Of a stretch of 64,000 nucleotides of DNA, positions 43,628 to 52,649 are shown one piece after another. The notes beneath the pieces are model-generated. The model worked only from the letters and a program-made list of their open reading frames with translations. It had not been told where the DNA came from and did no database searches. The position numbers were made by a program, and so were the translations under genes. The stretch lies in the NCBI RefSeq assembly GCF_023100805.1, contig NZ_CP095855.1:7977001-8041000 (forward strand), given 5' to 3'. The DNA is from Chitinophaga filiformis (GTDB lineage: Bacteria > Bacteroidota > Bacteroidia > Chitinophagales > Chitinophagaceae). Within the stretch, counting starts at the first letter, position 1; every line of letters begins with the position of its first letter.

Positions 43628-45181
43628 TTATTCTGCACCGTCGGACTTAGCTCTTTGTATTGCATAGTTGCCAACATTTCTTCCTACCACCAGCCCTACT
43701 CCACAGTCACTTTTATTGTAGTGGATCCCGGCATAAAACCTGGACATGGCAGCTTCCTCAGCCATCGCTTCATAAGCAGCAGCTCTTTCGGGAATGATAT
43801 ATCCCAGTATCCTTGCAGCCGCACCACTAAAAGTTGAATGCCCCGATATATAAGACGGAAAATTCGGAACGCCGGTAAGTGTTTTTATATTCGGGTTCAT
43901 CTGGCATGGACGGGGATTGAAATAGGTAAACTTTGTATCCCAGCAAACGATGGCTGCGTCCATTTCAGTCATCGCAAGAAGTGCCATATTGCGTGCCCAG
44001 CGCACTTCGCTAAAGTTTTTCCTGATAAAATCCTCCGCAGCAATCGACATCCAGTGGCCGGGAGGTGTATAGGTACCTGCACCATCAGCCCAGAAATCTA
44101 TAATGCGCATCTTCTCACGGCTCGGATGCGAGGTCTGGTAATATACTTCTTCCACCTCAGCTTTCATATCGGCGCCCGAGGTCGAAGGCGGCGGACCAGG
44201 CCGTAATGCGATCACTGTCAGTGAATCGAAAAGGAATGGCTTCACTTTTCCGAACAAAGGCAACATGGGAGGCCGTTTGGGCGTTTCAAGACTTTGCCAG
44301 GCAATCTCCCCTTTAGCTGTACAATCATCTGCCAGTTGCTTCCACACCGTGGCATTCCCCACAGCAGCTCCAGCCCTGTCGCCTCTTGCTCTTGCCACAA
44401 ATTTCTGCGCCACAGCTTTACCTAAAGCCTCTCCAGCTTCTATATCGCTGCGAACGTTGGCGCCTGCTATAATGCGGGCCCGTTTCTCTTCCTCAGCTTT
44501 CTGTTGAATAAACTCCTGATCGCCGGGAAAGAGCAACTTCATCATTTCCGCAGCTACACCAGCCAGTACCGCATCTTCTGATGGATAAGACGGAAGATCG
44601 GATTTAGGAATAAGCACATTCAAAGTACTATCCACTTTATAAGGTGCAGCACGATTGTACAACGTTTTATAATACCAGGCAGCAATAAGTGCGTCGTATT
44701 GGGCAGCCGATACATAAGCATAAGCCCTTGCAGCATAGGGAGGATTCGCAAATGGAAACTGCGGGTATGCCAGCGGATTGCTGGCGCTTGGTATCGGGTA
44801 AGTACCGTCGTCATTCTGATATGGCGGCAAGTTGTGTTTAGCTACCAACTCACGCAATATCTCGTTCCAGCGCAGTACCGCCCCTGCACTCCAGTATTTC
44901 ACCAATTCCTTTTCTTCACTGGTCAGGTTGGCCTGCCAGGATTTTATTTCATTGATCTGTGCTATGTAGTCGGGGGATGTAGTAGCGCCCGGAGCAGCCA
45001 CTGCAAATTCTGATGGCGAGGTCAGTAGCACCGGCTTCCATGTTCCGGCATTCAAATCGATGTTGGCAGGAGAAAGTGCCGGAATATTGTCAGTCCTTCC
45101 TTCGATATCCTTGTTGCAGGCAGTAATGGCTGATATTGCCGTTACAAGAACTATAACCAGGTAAAAATTTATCTTCTTCAT
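43628..45181 (-). CDS. Vanadium-dependent haloperoxidase homologue, lipoprotein
   Basis: 517 residues. Lipoprotein signal with Cys 22 (ISAITAC). The PAP2/haloperoxidase active-site blocks are KFTYFNPRPCQM, FPSYISGHSTFSGAAARIL (GHS at 447-449) and RFYAGIHYNKSDC (R481, H487, the vanadate-linked His position). The DCGVGLVVGRNVG tail is normal. Halide oxidation cannot be claimed from sequence; many such proteins are phosphatases or unassigned. The next gene upstream ends one base before its start. Confidence 0.85.
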   Translation of the reverse strand: MKKINFYLVIVLVTAISAITACNKDIEGRTDNIPALSPANIDLNAGTWKPVLLTSPSEFAVAAPGATTSPDYIAQINEIKSWQANLTSEEKELVKYWSAGAVLRWNEILRELVAKHNLPPYQNDDGTYPIPSASNPLAYPQFPFANPPYAARAYAYVSAAQYDALIAAWYYKTLYNRAAPYKVDSTLNVLIPKSDLPSYPSEDAVLAGVAAEMMKLLFPGDQEFIQQKAEEEKRARIIAGANVRSDIEAGEALGKAVAQKFVARARGDRAGAAVGNATVWKQLADDCTAKGEIAWQSLETPKRPPMLPLFGKVKPFLFDSLTVIALRPGPPPSTSGADMKAEVEEVYYQTSHPSREKMRIIDFWADGAGTYTPPGHWMSIAAEDFIRKNFSEVRWARNMALLAMTEMDAAIVCWDTKFTYFNPRPCQMNPNIKTLTGVPNFPSYISGHSTFSGAAARILGYIIPERAAAYEAMAEEAAMSRFYAGIHYNKSDCGVGLVVGRNVGNYAIQRAKSDGAE

Positions 45182-45182
45182 A

Positions 45183-46142
45183 TCATTTAACTTTTGAAGT
45201 TGGGTCAGTTGCGTTTGACTTCTTTGAGAAGTTCAGGATATAAAAAACAGACCCGTAAACAGTAGTTGCTTGTCCTACATTTCTACCGGCAACCGTAGTG
45301 TTGCCACCTGCTACTATTGATAGCTGCGGCAAAGGCGGGAGGACGTATTTAAAATTTGCGCCTAAAGTAGTTGCATTCATTTTGTTGCTGGGAAAAGGCA
45401 TATTATTCCGGGTAATATCAAATCCGCCTAATGTAGTCCAGATATTCATTACCGCTTCCGCTATCCACCGCTGATTTCTAAAGCCCGCCCGGAAATTATA
45501 ATTGGAGGCATCCGGCATCTCTACCTCATGCGTATTGTGCATTTCGGTGGTGTAATAAGACTCCCGGTCAATTTTAATATTATCCCTGAGAACGTAGGTA
45601 GCAGAAGCTGTGGCGAAGAAGTCCCTCCACTTGTAATCCACCATTAGTCGTCCTAAAGCCGTTTTGCTATGCAGGCCAATCGAGAGTGGCAGGTAATCGG
45701 GCGTATAATCCGTTAAAGGAACAGACACTCCTGCAATCCCCAATACAGATAATTTTCCGGCACCTAGTTTTGTTTGAAATGGACGCCATTTCAGAAAAAG
45801 GCTAAGATCCTGTATTCCATCCAGGCCTTGCAATGTTCCTGCAGATGCTTTTGTTTTGACATAGGGCGCACTAAAGAGTATACTCAACTTCTTTGTGATG
45901 CCATAATTTCCCATTACAGTAAGCATCCTTGTGGAAACGGTCCCGAGATTTTCATTGTCCCTTTTCCGGGTTCCCTCCCAATAATTTTTCCAGCTGCTGT
46001 AGCTATACATAGGCCCTATACAAAATTCATTCTTTGACATCATGAGCGCATCAATATCTGTTTGCGCAGACAGGGAGTGAGGTAATAGCATGGCAAATAA
46101 TAACATTGCTACCACTGCCATGTGGGTGGTTAATTTTTTCAT
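45183..46142 (-). CDS. Outer-membrane beta-barrel protein
   Basis: 319 residues with a signal peptide (AMLLFAMLLPHSLSA). Repeated alternating strands with aromatic ends (MLTVMGNYGITKKLSILFSAPYV, YKWRDFFATASATYVL) fit the transporter family associated with phenol meta-pathway operons (MetA type). It is immediately upstream of the haloperoxidase homologue with a single-base gap, so the two probably work together, perhaps as channel and enzyme. Inferred from context. Confidence 0.75.
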   Translation of the reverse strand: MKKLTTHMAVVAMLLFAMLLPHSLSAQTDIDALMMSKNEFCIGPMYSYSSWKNYWEGTRKRDNENLGTVSTRMLTVMGNYGITKKLSILFSAPYVKTKASAGTLQGLDGIQDLSLFLKWRPFQTKLGAGKLSVLGIAGVSVPLTDYTPDYLPLSIGLHSKTALGRLMVDYKWRDFFATASATYVLRDNIKIDRESYYTTEMHNTHEVEMPDASNYNFRAGFRNQRWIAEAVMNIWTTLGGFDITRNNMPFPSNKMNATTLGANFKYVLPPLPQLSIVAGGNTTVAGRNVGQATTVYGSVFYILNFSKKSNATDPTSKVK

Positions 46143-46596
46143 TGTTCAGATGATTTTGGTCAAAAACTCCATAGGTAAGTCAATGCATAACGTACACTAT
46201 CGATCCACGAAATATAAAAAACTATTGAAGATATTAAACTAGTCCCGGTATAGAGCAGCCTGCCGATTCATCGTAAACTGTCCTGAATAAATAATAAAAG
46301 TATATGGGAATGTTTTAAGTTAATACTTCTTACAATATGTTCACTGATTAAAATACGTCTCGAACTTTATTCCTTAAAAATAACTTTTTTCCGGATAGTA
46401 TTGTTCAAATTCTCAACACTTTATATCTGGCACCCTAAAGCATTTATTTCGAAAACACAGCATATAGCACATTCATTATCAATCCATAACAACTCATCGA
46501 ACACAACTATCAGCTACCTGTCGCTTCACGGGCAAATATGTCCACTTCAACCGGAAGTAACTTTTGGTTCGGACTTACCCGCAGTAATTTGCAGTT
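46143..46596. other. Intergenic stretch, no gene seen
   Basis: About 450 AT-rich bases. No family-like frame, no good -33/-7 pair; TAATTTG shortly before 46597 is one base short of a -7 box. Confidence 0.45.
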
Positions 46597-46731
46597 ATGA
46601 AAAACATGAAGCAATACGGAACAACGGCAATCGCCATCTTACTACTGCTGGCAATTTTCGCAGCAGCCTTATTTGAATTTACCTCCGCAGGTCAAAAAGC
46701 GGCTACGAGCTGCATTGTAGGAGCGCCGTGA
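46597..46731 (+). CDS. Small single-pass hydrophobic peptide
   Basis: 44 residues: MKNMKQYGTTAIAILLLLAI at the start, then FAAALFEFTSAGQKAATSC. A two-lysine N-terminus and one hydrophobic helix suggest a signal or anchor peptide. It is too short for a family call and may be spurious; no RBS is visible. Confidence 0.35.
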   Translation: MKNMKQYGTTAIAILLLLAIFAAALFEFTSAGQKAATSCIVGAP

Positions 46732-46797
46732 GACGGGATACCCGGTGTTTACTTAATATTATCATAAAATACATACCTTGTCAAAAATAGACTAGTA

Positions 46798-47472
46798 ATG
46801 AACTGGAACAGGAACTACCATTTCTTCCTCATATTTGGAGACAGTACAAATGACCAAGCGCCATGGAACAATAAAATATGGAAAGAAAATGTTCACCTCC
46901 GGATAGATTTTCTATTGAAGCATTCCTCTTTTTATAAAAAAACCGGCCTCGGAACAATTCAATACGTCCCTAAACCTAATTCTCAATACTTTGAGACGCT
47001 TAAACTTGGTAAATTAACCTGGAATGAAAGTTCTCATGAAAAATGGACAATTACTACTTTAGATTCCCAACGTCAGTTCCATCGAATGGACATATGGACA
47101 CCCTCCCGCGGAACCTGTGCTAAACTAGGTTCTGCCCCCGACATTTTTTTTAGCATAAGTAACGAAAGGTCAACATATAATATGGAACATGTCGAATTCG
47201 AATGGTTTGCGGTTTTAGCAGTCGCAGTCGATATCCCATGTGACATAAACAACATCGTCTTGGACTTATCACAGTCGATGCTCGCAAAGAAAACCGTATA
47301 CAGAGAAAGAGCCTGGTTGCAACCAATTCAACAAGCACCGTGGCAATTTATCAATGGTATTCAAGATACCGTCTCGTACGGTATATATACCGAAGGCCCA
47401 CACAACATACATAAGACTCCTTTTCGAAACCTGCAGTTTGTCCCTTTTTGGGAGACAATCTGGGAGGCATAA
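46798..47472 (+). CDS. Uncharacterised protein
   Basis: 224 residues, aromatic-rich (13 Trp), acidic to neutral, with no signal peptide. I recognise no family. Segments such as HLRIDFLLKHSSFYKKTGLG, HRMDIWTPSRGTCAKL and EFEWFAVLAVAVD suggest an alpha/beta fold. Its isolated position and lower GC suggest an accessory gene, perhaps immunity-like; I would not assign a role. Confidence 0.6.
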   Translation: MNWNRNYHFFLIFGDSTNDQAPWNNKIWKENVHLRIDFLLKHSSFYKKTGLGTIQYVPKPNSQYFETLKLGKLTWNESSHEKWTITTLDSQRQFHRMDIWTPSRGTCAKLGSAPDIFFSISNERSTYNMEHVEFEWFAVLAVAVDIPCDINNIVLDLSQSMLAKKTVYRERAWLQPIQQAPWQFINGIQDTVSYGIYTEGPHNIHKTPFRNLQFVPFWETIWEA

Positions 47473-47524
47473 AATAATCGGAGGAGACTCCTTGTATTTA
47501 CCTGCCATTAGTTACCGGATATCA

Positions 47525-48235
47525 TCACCCTGCACTATGCCGTTTATTAATAAGCAATAACTCTTCATCCCTTAAATCTAATTGCCCCAGGATAGCTTTA
47601 CATTCAGCAAGCGCTTTTTCATCATTCATCGCTGTTGCCAGCTCCATGCGCATTACCAGCACTTCAGCCACTTCAAGCGGATGTTCCCCTTCCCGGCGTT
47701 TTAATGCTACATCAAGCGTTTGCGCAGCCATAACGTCATCGTTCTTATAATCACGAAAACGCCTTGCAACCGTCAAAGCACTCTTCATCCTACCCTGGTC
47801 GCGATTATCAGCCTCCTCCCACACTTCCTGATCCCGCTCGCCACGGCTGACAAAAATCACTGCATTCCCCGCAACGTCTGTGAGCGTGAAACGCGTAGCA
47901 CCAGGTTTCATCCTCGAAATTCTTGGAATGCCGCTATGAGGTACCTTACCGGTGGTTTGTCTGAACCGGCCTGCAAATTCATTATATACCGCTGCTGCAT
48001 CCCCCACTATTACCAGGCAGCCCATATTGGAATTGGTTTGCTTATCTAATCCTTTGAGATACCCAAAGTGCAGTGCATATCCACCCCGCTCTACCACCCC
48101 GTACTGGTAAGGCCGGGTTTGCTTATAGGTGATCGTATACCCTAACATTTCCCAAAATTCAAGCGTTTGAACAACGGAGCTACAAGGCAAAATGGGAATC
48201 GTCAGCCATTCATTGATGGTACTGTTTTCTGTCAT
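47525..48235 (-). CDS. VOC-fold protein (glyoxalase/bleomycin-resistance type)
   Basis: 236 residues. Residues 10-130 form a VOC domain: PILPCSSVVQTLEFWEMLGYTITYKQ is the opening, ERGGYALHFGYLKG follows, and RFTLTDVAGNAVIFVSRG closes it. An added helical C-terminal domain (about 140-236) with RREGEHPLEVAEVLVMRMELA is unusual and TPR-like. It is divergent from the HxlR gene at 48340 and probably regulated by it. Confidence 0.85.
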   Translation of the reverse strand: MTENSTINEWLTIPILPCSSVVQTLEFWEMLGYTITYKQTRPYQYGVVERGGYALHFGYLKGLDKQTNSNMGCLVIVGDAAAVYNEFAGRFRQTTGKVPHSGIPRISRMKPGATRFTLTDVAGNAVIFVSRGERDQEVWEEADNRDQGRMKSALTVARRFRDYKNDDVMAAQTLDVALKRREGEHPLEVAEVLVMRMELATAMNDEKALAECKAILGQLDLRDEELLLINKRHSAG

Positions 48236-48280
48236 ATCGGAACATTTGGCGCAAGTTAAACCTCCTCCCCATAAGCCAGC

Positions 48281-48306
48281 CTTTACATACTTATTTGTAT
48301 GTAAAG
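48281..48306. promoter_or_regulatory. Operator-like inverted repeat between VOC and HxlR genes
   Basis: CTTTACATAC (48281-48290) and GTATGTAAAG (48297-48306) are perfect 10-bp arms around a 6-base spacer. The size and position, about 45 bases from the VOC start and 34 from the HxlR start, fit a dimeric HxlR site. Confidence 0.7.
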
Positions 48307-48327
48307 GAAGATAGCGCCTGCAAATCG

Positions 48328-48335
48328 TATTTTTG
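48328..48335 (+). promoter_or_regulatory. Candidate -7 box of the HxlR gene
   Basis: TATTTTTG fits TAnnTTTG, but it ends only four bases before the chosen ATG, which would make the transcript essentially leaderless. No TTG is placed well upstream. Confidence 0.35.
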
Positions 48336-48339
48336 CGCC

Positions 48340-48687
48340 ATGACGAACTTCTTCTACCAGGGCAGGTTATATTACACCCCTATTGAACTGACAATGGCAT
48401 TCATTGGCGGCACCTGGAAAATGCCTATTCTGCTTGCCCTGCGCAAAGGGCCGGTAAGATATGGAGACCTTAGAAAAGCAATTCCACATATCAATGACAA
48501 GATGTTATACAGCCAGCTGCGTGATCTGGAGAAGAAAGGTATGATCCAGAGAAAGGTATATCAGACAAAACCACCGAGGGTCGATTATATATTGACTGAT
48601 CTGGGTAATAAGTCAATTAAGCTCGTTGATAAAATAAACGATTTTGGGGAGTATTTATTGGAGGTGGAAGGTATTGAATTGAAGTGA
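48340..48687 (+). CDS. HxlR-family transcriptional regulator
   Basis: 115 residues from ATG 48340. AFIGGTWKMPILLALRKGPVRYGDLRKAIPHI, then LRDLEKKGMI and DYILTDLGNKSI, are the HxlR winged-helix blocks. The N-terminal cysteine of many relatives is absent. A longer frame from 48295 crosses the operator and is unlikely. It is divergent from the VOC gene. Confidence 0.9.
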   Translation: MTNFFYQGRLYYTPIELTMAFIGGTWKMPILLALRKGPVRYGDLRKAIPHINDKMLYSQLRDLEKKGMIQRKVYQTKPPRVDYILTDLGNKSIKLVDKINDFGEYLLEVEGIELK

Positions 48688-48759
48688 AGCCAGCTTAACT
48701 GTAGGAGCAAGGACCTACACGTCAGTCAAAGCTGAAAACAGTCTGGTAGTCATGAGCCT

Positions 48760-49235
48760 TTATGGATATTCTGTGTAGGTAAGATTAAAAAAATCGGGAA
48801 TAACTTCCTTATATGGCTTCACCCAGCTTTTCAAAACATAGTCCTCAAATATTTCAATTTGTTCACTTTTAAGCCTGATTCCTATTCTGTCCAGAAAGGC
48901 CAATAAGATAGTATAGCCAACCACAGTAGGGTTCGTATCGGTCAAGCTACGCCCCTCTATATTATGTATGTGCACAGTCCAGTGTGCAGTAGTCAATGAA
49001 AATGCATACTCAAGCCCTTTTCTCGCAGCAAGTTTCCAGGAGTCATAGCCAACCGGAGAAATTTGCTCCAGGTATCCTTGACTAAAAAAACCGGTTCCAG
49101 TATAGTATTCCTCTATTTCATTTCTTCCTAGAAGATTGGGAATATGTCAATATTTACCAATGCAACAGACCGGATTCCATTTTTAGATATCGTCCATTTA
49201 AAAGATTCGTTTTTATCTCTCTCATTATTTATCAT
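48760..49235 (-). pseudogene. Uncharacterised gene with one frameshift
   Basis: A start at 49235 (MINNERDKNESFKWTISKNG) leads to a stop within the next 35 codons. The continuation lies in another frame: GRNEIEEYYTGTGFFSQGYL, then SPVGYDSWKLAARKGLEYAFS, HIHNIEGRSLTDTNPTVVGY, and a stop at 48760. One missing base near 49135 (in TTCTAGG) joins the two. Together about 158 residues; the WTVHIHNIEGR...DTNPTVVG segment resembles small immunity-type proteins, but I cannot name the family. The 78-residue frame usually visible here is only the last half. Confidence 0.6.
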
Positions 49236-49380
49236 AATCGCTCTGTTATCTGACGCGTTGCTAAAGTAGTATATATACAACGGATCTTATAAATCATCCT
49301 AAAATTTCTTTTCAACTGCTCTATTTGTCAAAACCATCATAAATTTAGGATGGTTGTTTATAACTATTAACGCTGAAACT

Positions 49381-49758
49381 ATGCTGAACCATTCCAACGA
49401 TCCGCTTCTCCAGGCTTTTATAGCCGGAAAATCAGCACACTCCCTGCTATTGCTCCAACATTTCATAGAGCAATATCAACAGCTGGGCGATGTATACCTG
49501 TACCCCACCAAATCTATGATCGGTATCGGCAGCGGGGATACGCGTATAGCATGGATCACACAATTAGGCAAGAACTTTATACATGTGGTGTTCCCTTTTG
49601 AACATCCCTATGCTGATAATCTCTGTTTCCAGAAAATAGTGCAGGTGCCTGGCGACGCGCATCAGTTTAATCATCATTTCCGCATGTTGCTGCAGGAAGA
49701 TATTAATGAAGAAGTTCTACAGTTTATGCGATTATCCCTGCAGGCTTGGAAGCCATAA
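49381..49758 (+). CDS. DUF5655-like protein
   Basis: 125 residues from ATG 49381; ATG 49354 is in frame upstream. The pattern LGDVYLYPTKSMIGIGSGDTRI, HVVFPFEHPY, then HHFRMLLQEDINEEVLQFMRLSL fits DUF5655, a small domain often found as a single protein or fused to DUF4287. Function unknown. Confidence 0.7.
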   Translation: MLNHSNDPLLQAFIAGKSAHSLLLLQHFIEQYQQLGDVYLYPTKSMIGIGSGDTRIAWITQLGKNFIHVVFPFEHPYADNLCFQKIVQVPGDAHQFNHHFRMLLQEDINEEVLQFMRLSLQAWKP

Positions 49759-49908
49759 CCAAACCTGCAGGTCAATCATCATTTATCCCTTACCAGTCAC
49801 ATACCATCCTGTGCCATTGCTCCTATAGGTAATGGCCTGCTTTGCAGTCATTGAGCTCGTTTCTCTCGCTGATAGTCACGGTGTCACCGTCATGCATATG
49901 TTCATCTA

Positions 49909-49952
49909 ATTACAAAACCTTGCAGGAAAAGCTCCCGCAAGGTTTTTGTAAT
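49909..49952 (-). terminator. Terminator of the lipocalin-like lipoprotein gene
   Basis: ACAAAACCTTGC and GCAAGGTTTTTGT form the stem around a 13-base loop, 16 bases after the stop codon. T runs are built into the descending arm on the minus strand. Confidence 0.7.
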
Positions 49953-49967
49953 CTCTTGTGAATACGG

Positions 49968-50414
49968 TTATTGTTTTGTCATAGTATATGTCATTCTATC
50001 CCCATCAGTGATCCCGTTCTCCACATAATAGACCAGTGTTTTACAATCAAAGCTGGTAATAGTGCCCGGCAGCGGCTCATCATCCAGGGTAAGGATATGC
50101 CCCTGCAGGTTCCAGGAACCCTTTTCAACTTCATGTGAGGCACAAACATTACCAGCATCTTTGTACTCGTAGGTGCCATCATTTCTTAATTCCAGGATAT
50201 TATCCTTCTCACAGTCTTCCATAAACTGCATATAGTTCACCGGCGTAGCCGATGCGCTCTGCTTATATTCCACAGCGGTAAACTTATAAGATCCGGAAAG
50301 GTTCGCCTTGTTAATTTCGCAACCGGAGGGTTTATCTTCATCTTTCTTACAGGAGAAAAACATACAGGCAGAGACCATTGCCATTAAAGCCCATTTCATA
50401 GTAGTTGTTTTCAT
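49968..50414 (-). CDS. Lipocalin-like lipoprotein
   Basis: 148 residues. Lipobox MFFSC (Cys 22), then KKDEDKPSG, an acidic start as in surface-exposed Bacteroidota lipoproteins. The rest is a small beta-barrel typical of lipocalin-like proteins: LSGSYKFTAVEYK, LELRNDGTYEYKD, KGSWNLQGHILTL. Role unknown. Confidence 0.82.
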   Translation of the reverse strand: MKTTTMKWALMAMVSACMFFSCKKDEDKPSGCEINKANLSGSYKFTAVEYKQSASATPVNYMQFMEDCEKDNILELRNDGTYEYKDAGNVCASHEVEKGSWNLQGHILTLDDEPLPGTITSFDCKTLVYYVENGITDGDRMTYTMTKQ

Positions 50415-50452
50415 ACATTTCGCTTAAGTGAATATTATTGGTGTTTAACGGT

Positions 50453-50543
50453 AATACCCCTCCTAAAGGGCAAAGGGTTGGGGGAACGAAAAAAAATTTT
50501 TTTTTTGAGGGATACCCAACCCTTCTTAAAAAAAGGAGGTATT
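50453..50543. repeat. Long imperfect hairpin with A/T tract between divergent lipoprotein genes
   Basis: Outer arms AATACC..CTCC (50453-50463) and GGAGGTATT (50535-50543), inner arms AGGGTTGGG (50474-50482) and CCCAACCCT (50515-50523), and a run of eight A then ten T in the loop (about 50489-50506). It lies where both promoters should be. Confidence 0.6.
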
Positions 50544-50602
50544 GTTATTGGTACCGGTTTGCGTCAAAGTGAACAGATTTAAAAAAATTAGTAGTTATTT
50601 TA

Positions 50603-51445
50603 ATGAATAAAGAGAACGGGATCAAGATGAAATATGCAGTATTAATGCTCGGTGTAGTTTGTATGACAGCCTGTGGCCCCGCTATGAAACTGGCAGTGCC
50701 GGAAAAATTCAGGGAACAGGCTACCATGGAACACGTGCACGGATCCAGGGGTAATAAGATGTCTTTCCCGGGCATCGCCACCTCGAGAATAAAAAGAGGT
50801 GTACATCTCAAATACCCCGGTTGGGGACGTAGCTTTTTCCTGGAAAACCTCTTGTTGAACCAGGCAGGCGTTTCAAAATCTGAAGTCGTTGAAAAGGAAA
50901 AAGCAGGGTTCCGCTACGCGCTCACCGACGGCACGACCACCGTACAGGTCTTTGCGGCCGAAAAGCAGATCATCAAAAGCCACGATTTCGAATTGATGAA
51001 CACCAATGCTATCTTCAAAAGTTTCGAGGTGTTGCAGCATTATGAATATATATTCTCCGCCCTCATCAGTGCTGATACGACAAAGAGCATCACCTGGGAG
51101 TTAACGATGACCAATCTCTACGACCGGGAAGCCGAGAACGACAAGAACCCTTTCACCTTTATCAAACAGGCAGATAACGGGCTCGCTACCAACGGCACAG
51201 ATACGATCATTATTAAACCTCTGAGCATTAAAAAAACGGAACTGGCCAATGGAAAAACAGGCAAACTGCCATTTAAACTGCTCTCAGGTTATGAATTGAG
51301 CATCGACGGTGGCGTAATTGCTATTATTGACCTGATTGATCAGAATGTGTGGTTCTATAATGAATTGACACCTGGAGATAAACTAACGGTCAGCGCCATT
51401 ACAACAGCGCTCTTTGCCAGGAAAGTACATGATACCAAATGGTAA
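50603..51445 (+). CDS. Lipoprotein of unknown function
   Basis: 280 residues. The lipobox is VCMTAC (Cys 22 from ATG 50603; a second ATG at 50627 is equally possible). The mature part is beta-rich with few charges (GVHLKYPGWGRSFFLENLLL, GVIAIIDLIDQNVWFYNELT). I recognise no family. Divergent from the lipocalin-like gene across the hairpin. Confidence 0.8.
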   Translation: MNKENGIKMKYAVLMLGVVCMTACGPAMKLAVPEKFREQATMEHVHGSRGNKMSFPGIATSRIKRGVHLKYPGWGRSFFLENLLLNQAGVSKSEVVEKEKAGFRYALTDGTTTVQVFAAEKQIIKSHDFELMNTNAIFKSFEVLQHYEYIFSALISADTTKSITWELTMTNLYDREAENDKNPFTFIKQADNGLATNGTDTIIIKPLSIKKTELANGKTGKLPFKLLSGYELSIDGGVIAIIDLIDQNVWFYNELTPGDKLTVSAITTALFARKVHDTKW

Positions 51446-51606
51446 TCCGCAGGAGAGAAAGAAGATCTACGCAATGTAAGGTGACAAATTGTAACAAACG
51501 GTTTCATTAACAGCTGGAGCAGGATTTAAGTAATATTATCATTGATTGCCGCAACGGCAATAGGAAAGCACAGGAGCAATTATACCGGCAGCTTTATGGC
51601 TTTGCA

Positions 51607-52047
51607 ATGGCTATTGCCATGCGCTATGCTGTCGATGAACATGAGGCTGCTGACATCCTGACCCATGCCTTCGTGAAAATGTTCCGGAGCATCCAATCCT
51701 TTGATGTTACGAAAGGAAATTTCCACGGCTGGTTGAAAAAGATCGTTATCAATGAGTCATTGGATCATATCAAACAACGCAGCCGCTTTAGCAGCGTAGA
51801 ACTGGAAACGGTGGAAGAGCCGTCTGTCAACAACAGTGTCATCGAAAAAACGGATGCCGCTGCCATACTCGCCCTGGTCAGGCAACTACCGCCGGCTACG
51901 CATGCCGTGTTCGTCCTGTATGCCATTGACGGCTATACCCACAGGGAGATTGCAGAACAATTAAACATTAGCGAGGGTACCAGCAAATGGCATTTAAGTG
52001 AGGCAAGAAAAATTCTTCAACAAAAATTAACAGCAATAAAGGTTTAG
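51607..52047 (+). CDS. ECF-type sigma factor, start uncertain
   Basis: 146 residues from the first ATG. VDEHEAADILTHAFVKMFRSI and NFHGWLKKIVINESLDHIK are regions 2.2-2.4, and LPPATHAVFVLYAIDGYTHREIAEQLN followed by GTSKWHLSEARKIL is region 4. The coding sense clearly extends upstream in frame (LEQDLSNIIIDCRNGN, then AQEQLYRQLYGF), the usual start of region 2, as far as a TAA at 51508-51510. No ATG, GTG or TTG lies in that part, so CTG at 51514 or an ATT may be the true start. The next gene overlaps its stop. Confidence 0.85.
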   Translation: MAIAMRYAVDEHEAADILTHAFVKMFRSIQSFDVTKGNFHGWLKKIVINESLDHIKQRSRFSSVELETVEEPSVNNSVIEKTDAAAILALVRQLPPATHAVFVLYAIDGYTHREIAEQLNISEGTSKWHLSEARKILQQKLTAIKV

Positions 52048-52649
52048 TGAATACAACCACACCATACGAAAAATTAATAGCAGAAAAGCTGGAACAGGTG
52101 CCTGTACCCGATATGGCGGACAGTATCTGGGCCAGTATTGAAATGCAGTTGGATGTGGTGACCGATGCACCAGATAATACTTCTACGCCTGAAAAAGCTA
52201 TAAAACACAAAGGTAAAGGCTGGTATGGAGCCGCCGGCGCGGCAACTGTTGCCGTTGCCGTTTCACTGTGGTGGTTCAGCCATAAAGAGCAACCCCTCCA
52301 AAAGATAACACCCGTTCAACCTGCACCTACCATCAGGATACCGGTAACTGTTCCCGACAGCACATCAGACAAACCTGCTGAAACAAAACCTGCTGTTCCC
52401 CTAATCCGCCCGAAGGATACCGTGTCAATTATTGATATACTGCCTGCCCTTCCCGATTTTGACTCCACAGCCCAACAGACGTTGCCGGCAGCAAAACCGG
52501 ATTCACAGGCATTGAAATACCATCACGTATTGCCGCCAGTGCCTGATGCTGTAACTACCCCTCCCCCTAAAAAAAGCAGAGGTGTAAAAGGTATTACGGA
52601 AGATGACTACCGGCTATCTGTTGAAGACTCGACCCATAAAAAACAGTGA
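52047..52649 (+). CDS. Single-pass membrane protein after the sigma factor (likely anti-sigma)
   Basis: 200 residues starting with GTG, whose first base is the last of the sigma stop (TAGTG). A cytoplasmic N-terminus of about 65 residues (EKLIAEKLEQVPVPDMADSIWASIEMQL) precedes one hydrophobic helix (YGAAGAATVAVAVSLWWF, about 74-91) and a long Pro/Thr-rich periplasmic tail. The layout and translational coupling match anti-sigma factors, though no zinc motif is visible. Confidence 0.78.
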   Translation: MNTTTPYEKLIAEKLEQVPVPDMADSIWASIEMQLDVVTDAPDNTSTPEKAIKHKGKGWYGAAGAATVAVAVSLWWFSHKEQPLQKITPVQPAPTIRIPVTVPDSTSDKPAETKPAVPLIRPKDTVSIIDILPALPDFDSTAQQTLPAAKPDSQALKYHHVLPPVPDAVTTPPPKKSRGVKGITEDDYRLSVEDSTHKKQ

